This document shows positions 9,387 to 21,370 of a stretch of DNA of 64,000 nucleotides, one piece after another (the stretch's first letter is position 1; every line of letters starts with the position of its first letter). This DNA is from Musa acuminata AAA Group (lineage: Eukaryota; Streptophyta; Magnoliopsida; Zingiberales; Musaceae): NCBI RefSeq assembly GCF_036884655.1, contig NC_088345.1, positions 17,665,001-17,729,000 of the forward strand, given 5' to 3'. The notes under the pieces were generated by a model. That model saw nothing but the letters and a program-made list of their open reading frames with translations, had not been told where the DNA came from and ran no database searches. The position numbers and the translations under genes were made by a program.

Positions 9387-11287
9387 GTGGTATCAGAGCC
9401 AGGTTGTTCGTGTGATAGATTGGTTTTAAACTGCATGTGTTGTGTTTAGGAAAAACTTTTGACGTCAAAATCGTTGACACAAAAGCGAGAAAGGGCAGCA
9501 ACAGTTGTTGCCCTCGATTTACGTGCATATAGCGCAACCGCAGGCAGGCAGCATAGGGGCTGCGTCTGCAGCAGCCGGCCTGCTTGCAGTAGGCTTGCAG
9601 CCGGTGGGGCTAGCAGCCCGCGGGTGCCCCACCCGCCCACCCGTGGTCGTTGCCGCACAGCGCCGGCAGGCAGGGCTAGGGGTAAGGCGGCCACCTACAT
9701 GTGGGCACTATGCCCGCGTGCAAGGGCGACGCCTGCGGGTGCTGGACCCACGGGCAAAGGCACTGCGGGGCGAGGCGCCTGCGGCCGTAGCGCCCGTGGG
9801 CTGAGGCGCCACAACGACACTTGCGACCGCTGCTCCTACGGGCAAACCCCCCTGCTGGGGTAACTGCGCAGCGGGGCACTGCATCCGCGAGCACAACGCT
9901 CACGGGGGCAGCGCCACCCTTAGGAGCGCCAACCCACGGTACAAGGGCGACGCCCCCGCCCCGCCGCACAAGCCATCGCCAGTAGGGTGGCGGCGGCGGC
10001 AACAGCAAAGGGGAGTAGGGCATTAGGGTTTTCTGGGCAAAAGATAGTTTTGCCCCTCGGAATTTGAGAAATTTTAGTTTTTGTCTTTTGTCCAAATTAT
10101 GAAAATACCCCTATGAATTCAGAAATTCCCTATATGTCCCTAATTTCATAAAATATAAATTAATTAAAAGGGTTTATTGATTATTATTTTCTATCATTAT
10201 CTAGTAGTCCTATATGATGATGATTATTTATACATATGATGTATGATGTGTGGACGGATGATCATGGACCGTGTGATGTGTGTACTTGTGATTATTATTA
10301 TTGAGGTCTACGAGCCTCCATTATATTTTTCATTTATTGTCGGGCCTGCTTGCCTATGATTAAGTTGTAATCACATGAGGAGGCGCAGCGGGAGCGTGGA
10401 TGTGATAGCGGGACCCACGAGACGGACGATCGTGATGCATCAAGATGTCGACGGAACCAACAAGGACGATATAGACAATCACAGGGCATGGAGATGCACC
10501 GATGCACACATAGATCTTGATATGAGTGATTAGGCCTACTGGCTCGGGCCTAATCACATTAGGTTGTGGTTCATGATCATCTAGTGTGATTGCTTATACA
10601 CATACTATATATGTATATATATTTGCATGCGATGTAGATATATATTAAATATATATATGTGTGACATATCATATTAGGAGACCTAATCAAAGAAATATCT
10701 CTCTCGATAATATTAAGTCGGTAAACGTGAGGCAATTAGATTGACCCACATGGCCTTCGATCGTTATAAGTAGGAATTGATTCCCGGTGTAGGTTGAGTT
10801 GGTCGAGTCCCTTGAGACTCACCTATATCGCGATTCACTATCTTGCTTACAACATAGAGATGTCACCGGTAACTTGAGGGCATGGTATGCTTGGTCGAGT
10901 CCCTCGAGGGTATATCATCAAATCAGACTCATCTTGTAACGAAGGTGTTGACTTAACCGAGCATCATGGTTGGTCGAGTCCCTCGAGGCCATGGTGATTC
11001 GGAGGCCGAACAGGACGGGAATCACAAGGAGTTGTGATCGGCAAGAGTTGCCTACCTTTTAGGCTTAGTGTGATTGGTCGTGTCCCTCGAGGTTACACTA
11101 AGACGTTGATTGGATCCTGATCCCCACTAGAAGTCTGTCGGAGACTTCCATTTCACGTGCTGAGAGTGTCGCGTGACTCGTTAGTAAAATAGTGGGAGCA
11201 TATTAAGATAGAAGTTCATATCTTGATAGTTTATTTCTTACAAAATCTGCATGTTATTCATTTCTGCTGCATCTTTATTTTTAGAGA
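9387..11287 (+). other. Primer binding site and long untranslated leader of element K
   Basis: TGGTATCAGAGC at 9388-9399 matches the initiator-Met tRNA primer site. About 1.9 kb of leader follows before the gag ATG. It has a GC-rich block (roughly 9530-10020, rich in GGCG and GCCC words) whose open frames on both strands look compositional, an AT-rich stretch with ATATAT words (10120-10680), and the hairpin array at 10790-11102. Confidence 0.85.
10790..11102 (+). repeat. Array of four hairpins with a conserved tip in the K leader
   Basis: The 19-base motif TTGGTCGAGTCCCTCGAGG, itself a small hairpin (TCGAG-TCC-CTCGA), occurs four times with minor changes at 10799, 10891, 10970 and 11074. Each copy is enclosed by its own inverted repeat of unrelated sequence. 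Stem 1 is 10790-10799 with 10817-10825 (TAGGTTGAGT / ACTCACCTA, one bulge). Stem 2 is 10882-10890 with 10910-10918 (nine pairs, two of them G-U). Stem 3 is 10962-10969 with 10989-10996 (eight pairs, one G-U), extended by CCGA/TCGG. Stem 4 is 11064-11071 with 11095-11102 (CTTAGTGT / ACACTAAG, perfect). Conserved tips with changing but still paired stems suggest a selected RNA structure, perhaps for packaging, dimerisation or translation. Confidence 0.8.
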
Positions 11288-12088
11288 ATGTCACTTTCAA
11301 ATCCCTTACGTGGCATACTTGATGTCAACCGTCTCACTGGTCCAAATTATACGGATTGACTCCATAACTTGAGAATTATTCTCACGGCGGAGAAAATCAT
11401 GTACGTCCTTAATATAGTGATGCCTACGCCCGAAGAAGGGGCAAGCGAGGATGAGATCGCTCGCTACGTGAAGTACATTAATGACTCCACTCTTACTCAG
11501 TGCTATATGTTGGGCTCTATGACTCCTGAGTTACAAAGACAATATGAAAAGATGGATGCCAGATCCATTCTCCTACATGTCTGCAAATTGTTTGAGGAAC
11601 AAGGAAGGACTCAGTGATATGAGATATCCAAGAGCCTCTTCCGCATTAGAATGACTGAGGGGACACCGGTTCAGAACCATGTCCTAAAGATGATTAAGTG
11701 GATAGAAAAACTCACAGGTCTAGGAATGGTCCTAGAGGATAACTTGTGTGTGGACATTGTGCTTCAGTCCCTACCAGATTCCTTTTCACAGTTCATAATG
11801 AATTTTAATATGAACAAGCTTGAGGTGACTCTCCTAGAGCTCCTCAATATGTTGAGGGAGGTAGAGAGTACTATTAAGAAAGAGAAGCCAGTTCTCTATA
11901 CTAGTGAGACCAGAAAGAAAAGGAAAGCAGAAAGGTCCCTTAAGAAGGGAAAGGGCAAGGGCAGACCAGGTAAAGCAAAGGTTACTAAGAAAAACCCAGC
12001 AAATGATAAAGGCCAATGCTTCTACTATGGTAAAGATGGGCACTGGAAGAGGAACTGCAAAGAGTACCTTGTAGAGAGAGCGAAATAG
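11288..12088 (+). pseudogene. gag of element K, with two in-frame stops
   Basis: One frame of 267 codons from the ATG at 11288 to the TAG at 12088. The start reads MSLSNPLRGILDVNRLTGPNY, a Copia gag opening; the tryptophan that normally follows is a TGA stop at 11357. A second TGA is at 11615. The C-terminal part is Lys/Arg-rich and has a zinc knuckle reading [14 protein letters not shown], where the second cysteine has become tyrosine, so metal binding is probably lost. All three defects fit G-to-A changes. Gag would form the virus-like particle in the cytoplasm. Confidence 0.85.
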
Positions 12089-12116
12089 AAGCTTGGAGAA
12101 GCTTCAGGTACATTCA

Positions 12117-14944
12117 TGATCAATCTCCAATGGTCAGATTTTTGTGATAGTGCATTGGTATTGGATACCAGTATTGCTTATCACATCTATAATTTATTGT
12201 AAATTCTAGCAAAACCAAGGGGAGATTGGCGAGAGGAATATTGTATAAAGGTTTGTTTATGCTAGATACTACTCCACATATCATGAATATAAGTGTCTAA
12301 GAGGAAACGAGATGAGATGAACAGTGCATACCTATGGCATTGTAGGCTAGGTCACATCCATGAGGGAATAATTCAAAAGTTGTTAAATGATGGATATCTA
12401 GATCCATTCGACTATGTGTCATATGCAACTTGCGAGCCTTGCCTTCGTGGAAAACTGACCAACTCTCCATTTAGTGAAACTAGAGAGAGAACCACTGAGC
12501 TGTTGGAACTCATACATAGTGATGTATGTGGACCCATGTTAACTCATGCCATTGGTGGTTACTCCTACTTCATTACCTTTACTGATGATTTCTCAAGGTA
12601 TGGATATGTGTACTTAATGAAGTACAAGTCCGAGGCTTTTGAGAAATTCAAAGAGTATAAGAATGAGGTGGAGAACCAGACTGGAAAGAGTATCAAAACT
12701 CTTCGATCAGATCAAGGAGGTGAGTACTTAAGTACATAGTTTACTAAGTTCCTCAAGGACCATGAGATATTATCCCAATGGACACCTCCTTAAACACCTC
12801 AGCTCAATGGTGTCTCTGGAAGGAGGAATCGTACGCTATTAGATATGGTATGGTCCATAATGAGTTTCGCTGACCTACCCATCTTATTCTAGGGATATAC
12901 CCTAGAGACCGCAGCTTACCTTCTAAACAGAGTTCCAACTAAGTCGGTAGTATCTACACCATATGAGATATGGAAAGGGAAGAAGCCTAATCTTAAGGTT
13001 GTTAAGATTTTGGACTGTCTTGCCCACGTTAAAAGACAAAACCCCGATAAGTTAGAATCAAGGACAGAGCGATGCAAATTTGTGGGATACCCCAACGAAA
13101 CTTGTGGGTATTATTTCTATCATCTCGAGGACCAAAAGGTCTTTATAGCTAAGAGAGTAGTGTTCCTTGAGAAGGAACACATTCTTAGCGGAGACAGTGG
13201 GAGAATGATAGAGTTGAGCGAGGTTGGAGAACTAAGCTCAAGCACCACTCAACAGCCCGAGTCTGTTCAGGTACCTAATACATAAGTTTCAACTTTATGT
13301 ATGTCTGATAGAGTATCTCATCCTCCTGAGAGATATGTGGCACATATTAGAGGAGAGGATGTTGAGGATATTGATCCTTAAACCTACGAGGAGGCTATTA
13401 TGAGTATAGACTCAGGGAAATGGCAAGAAGCCATATATTCTGAGATGGATTCTATGTACTCCAACAAGGTTTGGAACCTAGTTGATACGCCCAAAGGTAT
13501 TGTACCCATCGGTTGCAAGTGGATCTTTAAGAAAAAGATCGAAGTAGATAGAAAGGTAGAGGCCAATAAAGCAAGGCTAGTGGCTAAGGGGTATCGTCAA
13601 AGACAAGGTGTTGACTACGACGAAACCTTCTCACCCATAGCAATGCTAAATTCCATCAGAATTCTAATGGCCATTGCAGCACACTATGATTATGAGATCA
13701 GGCAGATGGATGTGAAAACCACATTCCTCAATAGGAACCTCGAGGAGGAGGTGTATATGATGCAACCTGAGGGATTCGTGTCCAAGACCTGCCCAGATAA
13801 GGTGTGTAGGTTGCTTAGATCCATTTATAGACTAAAGCAAGCTTCCCGAAGTTGGAACATAAGATTTGATGAGGCAATCAGATCTTATGACTTCGTTAAG
13901 AACGAAGATGAGCCTTGTGTGTACAGGAAGGTAAGTGGGAGAGCGTTATCACCTTTTTGGTGTTATATGTGGATGACATCCTGATCATTGGGAATGACAT
14001 AAGAATGCTATCCATAGTAAAGGCTTGGTTATCTAGACACTTCTCCATGAAGGACTTAGGGGAAGCATCCTATATCTTGGGGATTTGAATCTATAGAGAT
14101 AGATCCAAAAGGATGCATGGCTTATCCCAATCCAAGTACATAGAAACCATTGTCAAAAGGTTTGGCATGAAAAATTCCAAGAGAGGTCTCATACCGATGA
14201 GACATGGGATATCGCTTTCTACGAGTATGTCCCCAAAGACTCCAGAAGAAAGGGCGAACATGGATATAATACCTTATGCCTCAGCAATAGGGTCTATCAT
14301 GTATGTCATGCTATGTACTAGGCCTGATATAGCGCATGCTCTGAGTGTCATGAGCAGGTATCAGGCGGATCCAGGCTTGGAGCACTGGAAAGTAGTAAAG
14401 TGTATCCTTAAGTACTTGAGAAGGACTAAGGATCTTTTACTAGTATATGGAAGTAATAGCCTTAAGGTTAAAGGCTACACGGACTTCAGTTTTCAGTCTG
14501 ATGTCAATGATAGCAAGTCAAATTCGGGGTATGTGTACACCTTGAATGGATAAGCAGTGTGTTGGAAGAGTTCCAAGCAAGATACTACTGTTGACTCGAC
14601 CACAGAGGCGGAGTACATTGCTGCATCAGATGCAGCAAAGGAGGGAGTCTTGGTGAAGAAGTTCATCACAGATTTGGGAGTCGTGCCGGGTAGCGAGAAG
14701 CCGACCTCCTTATATTACGACAACAACGGGGCGATTACTCAAATAAGGGAACCCGGGTCTCATCAGAAGTGTTCTGAGGAGGTTCCAACTTATCAGAGAG
14801 ATCGTAACCTGAGGAGATGTAGCAGTGGAAAGAGTTCCATCTGTAGATAACATTGCAGATCCATTGACAAAGCCATTGTCTCAGATTGTCTTTGAGCGTC
14901 ACAGGGGTCTGATGGGGATCAAACACATAGGTGATTGGCTTTAG
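12117..14944 (+). pseudogene. pol of element K: protease, integrase, RT and RNase H, broken
   Basis: A protease trace (ALVLDTSIAYHI, with the DTG-like core as DTS) lies at about 12150. The stretch to the integrase looks shortened. The integrase zinc part (HCRLGHIHEG ... CEPCLRGK) starts near 12330, followed by the catalytic core (HSDVCGP, RSDQGGEY) up to a stop near 12739. Further pieces are 13010-13285 (integrase end) and 13400-13984 (RT up to KVSGRALS). A frameshift there puts the intact YVDD active site, about 13960-13970, in another frame. RT/RNase H continue at 14113-14553 and 14557 onward ([22 protein letters not shown]) to a TAG at 14944. Nonfunctional. Confidence 0.88.
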
Positions 14945-14958
14945 GTCAAATGAGAGAT

Positions 14959-16219
14959 TGCTAGTCATAGGTGCCCAGCAAGCCAATCACGTGAGTGATG
15001 GCACGTGTGACTTGATACAGAATCTTTTTGCTTATTATATTTTGGCGTATATCACTTTATAACTATTGCATATATGCATATATATATTGTGATATCCATG
15101 GATTTATGCAATGGGAATCGGATCGTGATGAGATCACGATAATGAGATCGATTCACCTTTAAACACATATCCTAACTAATCCCGGTCATAGGTTACTCGA
15201 GAGGGACATCGTGATAACCGGACAGACTGGTGTGCTGTATACCCATCCATATGATGGATGCAGCTGGTCTAATAGCTGCTCGTGTAGGGACACTAGGGAT
15301 ATAGTACAAGTGCTCATTGGAGAATGAGTTCACTGATTGATCCGCTTACGAAATGCTGGATGGTTGATGATGCCTTATTGTCAGACAGCGATTTCGTAGT
15401 CCTAGTGGTATATCTGGTCCTTCGACTTGAGACACCAAGGATATCCTATATGAGTGCTCCACTCTTTGATGCTAGACTTATAGGTTTGCCTGTCCTAAAT
15501 CTAGTACAATTGGTCATTGGGAGTGGTAGTCGACCTTACGAGGGCTATTGAGTGTCGATAGAGGATCATCCACTCTCAGCGTCATGAAAGGAATATCTCT
15601 TGTGTTATTGCTCAGAAAATCCCTAGCCAGAGTCATTTGGGTTGAGAGAGAAAGAGTTCTTCGGGAGAATCCATTAGAGCGAGACTCGAGTAGAAACTGT
15701 ATGGGTCTGAGAGCACCATGCTCGATATACGGTCTCTGGGATATTAGATGGATGAGAGACTATAGGTACATAGTAACTGAGGACAGACAAGAATAATGGA
15801 TTGAATTCCCCTGTATCGTTTGGGGATTATGGCATAGTGGCCTAGTACGTCTGTAGTTGATGAGTCAAGTGAATTATTACAGAGATAATAATTTACTTAG
15901 TTAGAAGGAGTTCTGATAGGTATGACTCATGGCCAGCTCGAAATTAGGCCTAGAGGGTCACACACATATGGTAAGTATTGCGATGAGTAGAGGTTCTGAT
16001 ATGAGATATCCGACGGAGCGCTTGTCTTATTGGATGCAGATCCAATACCCACTAGGGGAGGACCCATTAGTGTTTGACAGGGGACCTCTATAAATAGGAG
16101 GGATTCAGAGCCTCATAGGCAAGAGTCTTTGCTTGCCTTTCCTATTCTCCTCCCCCTCTCCACCTCAGAGCAGGCCTGGAGTTTTGAGGAGCGTCGTCGC
16201 AGCCCTGCTATGTGGATCA
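14959..16219 (+). repeat. 3' LTR of element K, left piece
   Basis: Starts TGCTAGTCATAGG and parallels the 5' LTR from 7896, including the TATA box (16089-16096). It breaks off at 16219, where element E is inserted. The last five bases, GATCA (16215-16219), are E's target duplication. No clear purine tract is seen just before 14959. Confidence 0.92.
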
Positions 16220-18055
16220 TGTTAGGATCAGGAGCACTAAGAGCGGAGGGTGAATTAGTGCAGCGGAAAACTTTCGACGATTAAAACTACGTTCATACGA
16301 TAAAAGTGATTTCGATAGAAAAGTCAATTCATAAATCACTTTAACTTGTGATCAAGCGAGATGTAGTTAAAGCGAATCTATGAAGGCAGTTTGTAGTTGT
16401 GATAAAAATCAGAATGCAAGCACAAACTGAAATATGATGTTCGTACGATAAAACTGATTTACGTCTAAACCTCGATTCGGAAAATACTGAACTTTAAAAC
16501 ACGATCATAAATGCGCAGAAGGCAGTAAGCTATTGAGGAGGTTTGTAGTAAAGATAATATGCTCAAAGTAAATTCAAACCGAGATTTAGAGTGGTTCGGT
16601 CAATCTTGACCTACATCCACTTTTGGCTTCCTCCATTGACGAGGTCACCAACGTCCACTAGAGGCCTTCCTTCAATAGGCGAAGGCCAACCATCCTTTTA
16701 CAGTTTCACTCCTTTTGACGGGCTTAGGAGACAACCCTTACATAATTTTCTCTCCTCTCTTGAAAGATCAGAACTTGGAAGAAAAGAGGGAGAAGAACTT
16801 TTAACTCATAGAACACTTTTGAGCTCTAAAAATCACAAAGTAAGATCAGGATTTTGTGGTTTTTGGTTACTCTATCATTGTTGAAAGGGTGGGGTATTTA
16901 TAGGCCCCAACCTAGTTTGAATTTTGAGCTCAAAACTGTCAATTCCCGGAATTCCGGGGTCTGACGGTTGCACCGCCTGACTGAGTTCGAAGACTGAGCC
17001 TCTAGGCGATGCCACCTCCTGTCAGGGGCGGTTGCACCTCCTGCCAAAGCTCGGAGACCGAGCTCAAGCGGTGCCACCGCCTGACTAGGGCGGTTGCACC
17101 GCCTAGCCAGAGCTCGGAGACCGAGCTCAAGCGATTGCACCTCTGTTAGAGGCGGTTGCACCGCCCAGCTAGAGCTTGGAGATTGAGCCCTGGGCGGAGC
17201 CACCTTTGGCCAAGAAATCTGGGTCCAAATGGGCTGATCCATTCGGCCCAATTTGGGTCTGTCAAGGACCCAATTGCCCCAAGATTAAGTTAATGGGATC
17301 ACCTCCCATTTCTAACTTAATCATCGTGCTAACTATGAATTTCTTATGACAATTACTACAACTTGCTTCCGGTGCATCAATCACTTCTTCCGGCGAACTT
17401 CCGGCGAACGTCCGACGAACCTCCGGCGATGCTCCGACGGACTTCCTGCAAACTCCTGGACTTACGACGATCCACTTGGCAAGTTCCAACGAGCTTCTTT
17501 TGGCAAGCTCCTAGACTTCTCGGATTTGTTCTCGCAGAACCTCCGACGACCGTCCGGACTTTCGTCGAGCTCTAGAACTCCCAACGTGATCATAGTCTTG
17601 ACTCCGACGTAACTCCTACTGCATGTCTTTCTTTCATCGTAGTTAATCTTGTGCACTTAAAACATAACTTCGATCGAGACAATTACTCCTAAGAAATTAA
17701 CCAAGTTGTCCAGCATGTCATTGGTCCCTCGACGCTTCGTCCGATTCTTCGGCGCATCATCCTCTTTTGCGACCTATTGCCCAATCGGCCAGTTGACTCC
17801 GTAACTCCGATATCCTTGGCGCAATACCCGCTCTTCTTGGCCTGATGCCCAAGTCCACGACCCGAAGCCTTCTGTCGATACATCGACCGATCCACCGGCC
17901 CGACATCCAATCTTCTGACATGTTCCTCTAGCACAACATGATTTTTTCTACTTTAATTGTCTCATTCTGATCAGAGCATCCTACATCACTCAAAATGCAG
18001 ATTAAAATATAAACACATATCAAGTGGTTTCATCATCAAAATACGAGATTCAATA
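16220..18055 (-). repeat. 3' LTR of element E (1836 bp)
   Basis: On the plus strand it runs from TGTTAGGATCAGG to GAGATTCAATA; the terminal CA has become TA, which would be the first dinucleotide of the LTR on the minus strand. TATA box (minus) at 16895-16902, palindromic GC array at about 16970-17215. The 18-bp array of A and D is missing. Confidence 0.9.
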
Positions 18056-20390
18056 ATCTCCCCCTTTTTTATGATGACAACTACTTGATGACGGAGTTAT
18101 CCTTAACTCCCATAGTTTAAACAAACTCCCTCTATCAATTTGCCATATTGATAAAACTTTGAATTCAAACTGAATTCAAGTCATTGCAATATTCATCATG
18201 AATACTTGCAACACGTCATCATGAACTTATGCATAACATCATACTTCTCCCCCTTTGTCATCAATAAAAAGGAGAAGTCTAACTATTCTTGTGTTTGGAA
18301 TATAAGTTTAACTCGTTGCATGAAAAACAGAATATCAAGTTTTATCATCATGCAGTTTTGAAGCTAGAAAATTTAGCAAGTGTTACATCATGCTTAGAAC
18401 ATTCAAGCTATCAAGTTTTAGATATGCAAGTTGGCATATTTGCTTTTCTTTGCGATAGGTAAGATAGCACTTTTGCTTCTAGAAATATGCAAGTTAGCAA
18501 TCTTTGCTTCTCTTTTGAGATGAGCAATTTCTTGCTTCCTTTGCAAAGTTTGAGCTAGCAATTTTGCTTCCGTTGCAAAGTGCAGGTTAGCATGTTTTGC
18601 ATCTTGAGATAAGCAAGATAACACATTTTTACATTTTCTTGAGATTTCAAGCTAGCAATTCTCGGTGATGTTCAAGATAGCAATTTCTTCTCTTTTGAGA
18701 AGTGCAATTTTTACTTTCTTCTTGAATTATGCAAGCAAGCTATCTTCCCCTTTGTCATTGTCAAAAAGAATGGAAGACCTTTTATGTCAATTTTTAAATC
18801 ATGACAAAGGTGAGTAATCATTCTTATTTCAAAATTCCATAATTGAGATAAACCTTGAATTCAAATTAAGGCTATTTTAATCTTCATTTACATCATATGC
18901 AATACATCACATATATCATAATAAAAACTATAAGTATTGTATGCATCATTTTAGCAACAAATCATAGCATTTCATCACATGGCAAGATATCAGCAAGTAA
19001 AATTACGATGCAAGTTATTAATATCTTAACATGATTCAAACATTGCAAGTATTTAGCAATCATAGCATTTCATCTATTTCTCATTCAAATATAGCACTCA
19101 TAGTATCAATTCATATTTTTCTCCCCCTTTGTCATCAACAAAAAGGAGAACGATATAAGCAAGTTTTAAACGTATGTGCGGTAATGATTCATGCCATAAC
19201 TAGGTTTATGTCATTTTTCAACAATGAGTGATAGGATATCAATTATACAAACACCTTAAGGAAAACATGACATGGAGATAGCTTTCATTACTTCTTCCTC
19301 TTTATTTGTTATTATCTTTTTTGCATGAAGGAGGAAAGTCACTAGTGAGCTTACTTGAATGAAGTTAAAATTGATAGGATATTAAAGCACACTTCATTTT
19401 TACAAGGATCAAGATATGTGTGTGAATCAAATCCTTGCACATAAAACTATTTCTCTAAAGATATAAGAAGGAATCCTCAAATCCATTTCTCGAAAGATAT
19501 TTTTCACAAAATAAGTCTATGAGGGATGCAGTTGCTAGTTGATTTCATATGTCAAAAATCAATGATATGAATCAAACTCGATATGACATATGTTTATTAA
19601 GTCCGAAAGAGAATAATATATCGAGAAAATCCAAAAATATCAATTGTTAGGATCAAGAAAAATGAAATTTAACACTTTCATGCATTCGGACATGGTTTTG
19701 CTATAGATTTTCAAACACAATCATGAAGATAAAACATGCTCATGATCATGAAAATTTTTGTATCCAAAACACATAATTTTCAACATGTTATTAAGGCATA
19801 TAATAGTGTAAAGTTCTCATTATAGCAATTTAGTGAGTGAAATAAGGACGTCTAAAAAATGATTTTAATAAGTTCATTCATTCGAACACATTTTTGCCAT
19901 ATGTTTTTCAAATACACTCATGAAAATAACACATGCTTATAATCATGTATAACTTAAAATTTCATACATAAAATTATCAATCATAGTATCAAAATATTTA
20001 ATATTACATCATTATGCATTTCTTCAAGCATGATTTTATTTAATCAAAATCGAGAAATAACAATGGAAATCAACATGATACAAATTATTACTTCTTAACC
20101 ACATATAGCATGATATTAAACTTCTTAATATTTTCATTAAGACATTAAGCATGGTTTTAATCAAAATCAGAAATAATCAAAATACACATTTTTTCTTCTT
20201 AAGAAAAACATACATATAATCATTAGATTTAAATCTAACATTTTATTTCATTAACATGAAACATGTAATTTTCATTATTATTTTCAAATTATGAGCATGA
20301 TCATATTCTTGTATTTTTAAATTTTTTTTTTAATATGCAATTTTCAAGAAAAATAATTATTCAAAAAAAAGAAAATGCATCATGAAAACA
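18056..20390 (-). other. AT-rich non-coding interior of element E
   Basis: About 2.3 kb without a gene. It starts with purine tracts on the minus strand (18056-18075, about 18245-18275, and 19120-19150 in the CTCCCCCTTTGTCATCAACA context). At 18410-18760 short words like GCAAGTTAGCA and AGATAGCAATTTCTT recur every 30-60 bases. The same landmarks in the same order occur in D, F and H. Confidence 0.75.
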
Positions 20391-21320
20391 TCAAGTAATT
20401 TCAAAATAAATTAAAGGGGTTTCGATTACCTCATCATTGAATGTCGTTAAGGCGTAGTTTGCCACCTCGCATTTGTTGATTTTCTCCTCGTCTTCGGAAC
20501 AGCTTGATTCATCCCACTTTGTGTTCTTCTTCTTGCGTTCAAAGCAAGTAGTTCCATTCTTTTTGCTTTCTAATTTTTGTTTCATTTGTAGTTTAAGTTC
20601 ACCATCACTTGAGCTTATGCTCGAGTGGTCTTCAAATGTTCTATCTCTAAAATCCTTCCTATTCTTTGGAAGGTTGTTTTGTTCATCATGTTCATCATGT
20701 GCATTGTGCACAATTTCATATGTCATCAATGAACCGATAAGTTCTTCAATTGGAAAAATATTTAAATCTTTTGTTTCTTGTATTTCCGTTATTTTAGGAT
20801 CTCACCTTTTTGAAAGGGATCTTAAGATCTTGCTTACGAGATTAAAATTTGAAAAAGATTTACCAAGAACTCTTAGATTATTGACGATATCCGTGAAATG
20901 GGTGTACATGTCGCCTATAGTCTTGCTTGGTTGCATTCGAAAAAGCTCAAAATCATGCAATAAAATGTTAACTTTCAAGTCTTTGACTCTACTAGTTCCC
21001 TCGTGTGTGATTTCAAGTGTTTGCCAAATATCAAAAGCCATTTCGCATATAGAAATCCGATTGAACTCATTTTTGTCCAAAACATAAAATAAGGCATTCA
21101 TAGCCTTTGCGTTTAAAGAAAAATACTTCTTCTCAAAATCCGACCATTCGTTCATTAGTTTAGAGGGAAGTTGAAAACTGTTTTCAACAATATTCCATAA
21201 ATTCAAATTCATAGAAATCAAGAAAACTCTCATTCGAGTTTTCCAATAAGTGTAGTCCAATCCGTTAAACAACGGTGGACGAACAACCGAAAAACCCTCT
21301 TTAAAGCCATGAAGAGTCAT
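20391..21320 (-). pseudogene. gag of element E, one in-frame stop
   Basis: A frame of 310 codons from ATG at 21320 to a stop at 20391, interrupted by one TGA at 20802-20804 where relatives have tryptophan (KKWDSK in D). It opens MTLHGFKEGFSVVRPPLFNG and has the gag core with YWKTRMRVFLISMNLNLW and LRSLSK, then an acidic, Ser/Lys-rich tail. The opening frame could extend upstream into the LTR, but alignment with D and H supports this start. There is no CCHC zinc knuckle. The frame ends just after a GAG|GTAATC site (20425-20432 on the plus strand), which resembles a splice donor. Confidence 0.85.
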
Positions 21321-21356
21321 TTCTCTTGGGTGTAAATCCAAAATGAGAAATACTGG

Positions 21357-21368
21357 GCTCTGATACCA
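21357..21368 (-). other. Primer binding site of element E
   Basis: GCTCTGATACCA on the plus strand, that is TGGTATCAGAGC on the element strand, two bases from the 5' LTR. This matches the initiator-Met tRNA 3' end used by most plant Copia elements. Confidence 0.9.
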
Positions 21369-21370
21369 AT

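Noticed and set aside
9446..10095. Ala/Pro/Arg-rich open frames in the K leader
   Set aside because: Frames on both strands in a GC-rich block, no domain, upstream of a clear gag start.
21357..21368. tRNA gene remnant at the TGGTATCAGAGC sites
   Set aside because: Only 12 bases complementary to a tRNA 3' end, placed next to LTRs: primer binding sites, not tRNA genes.
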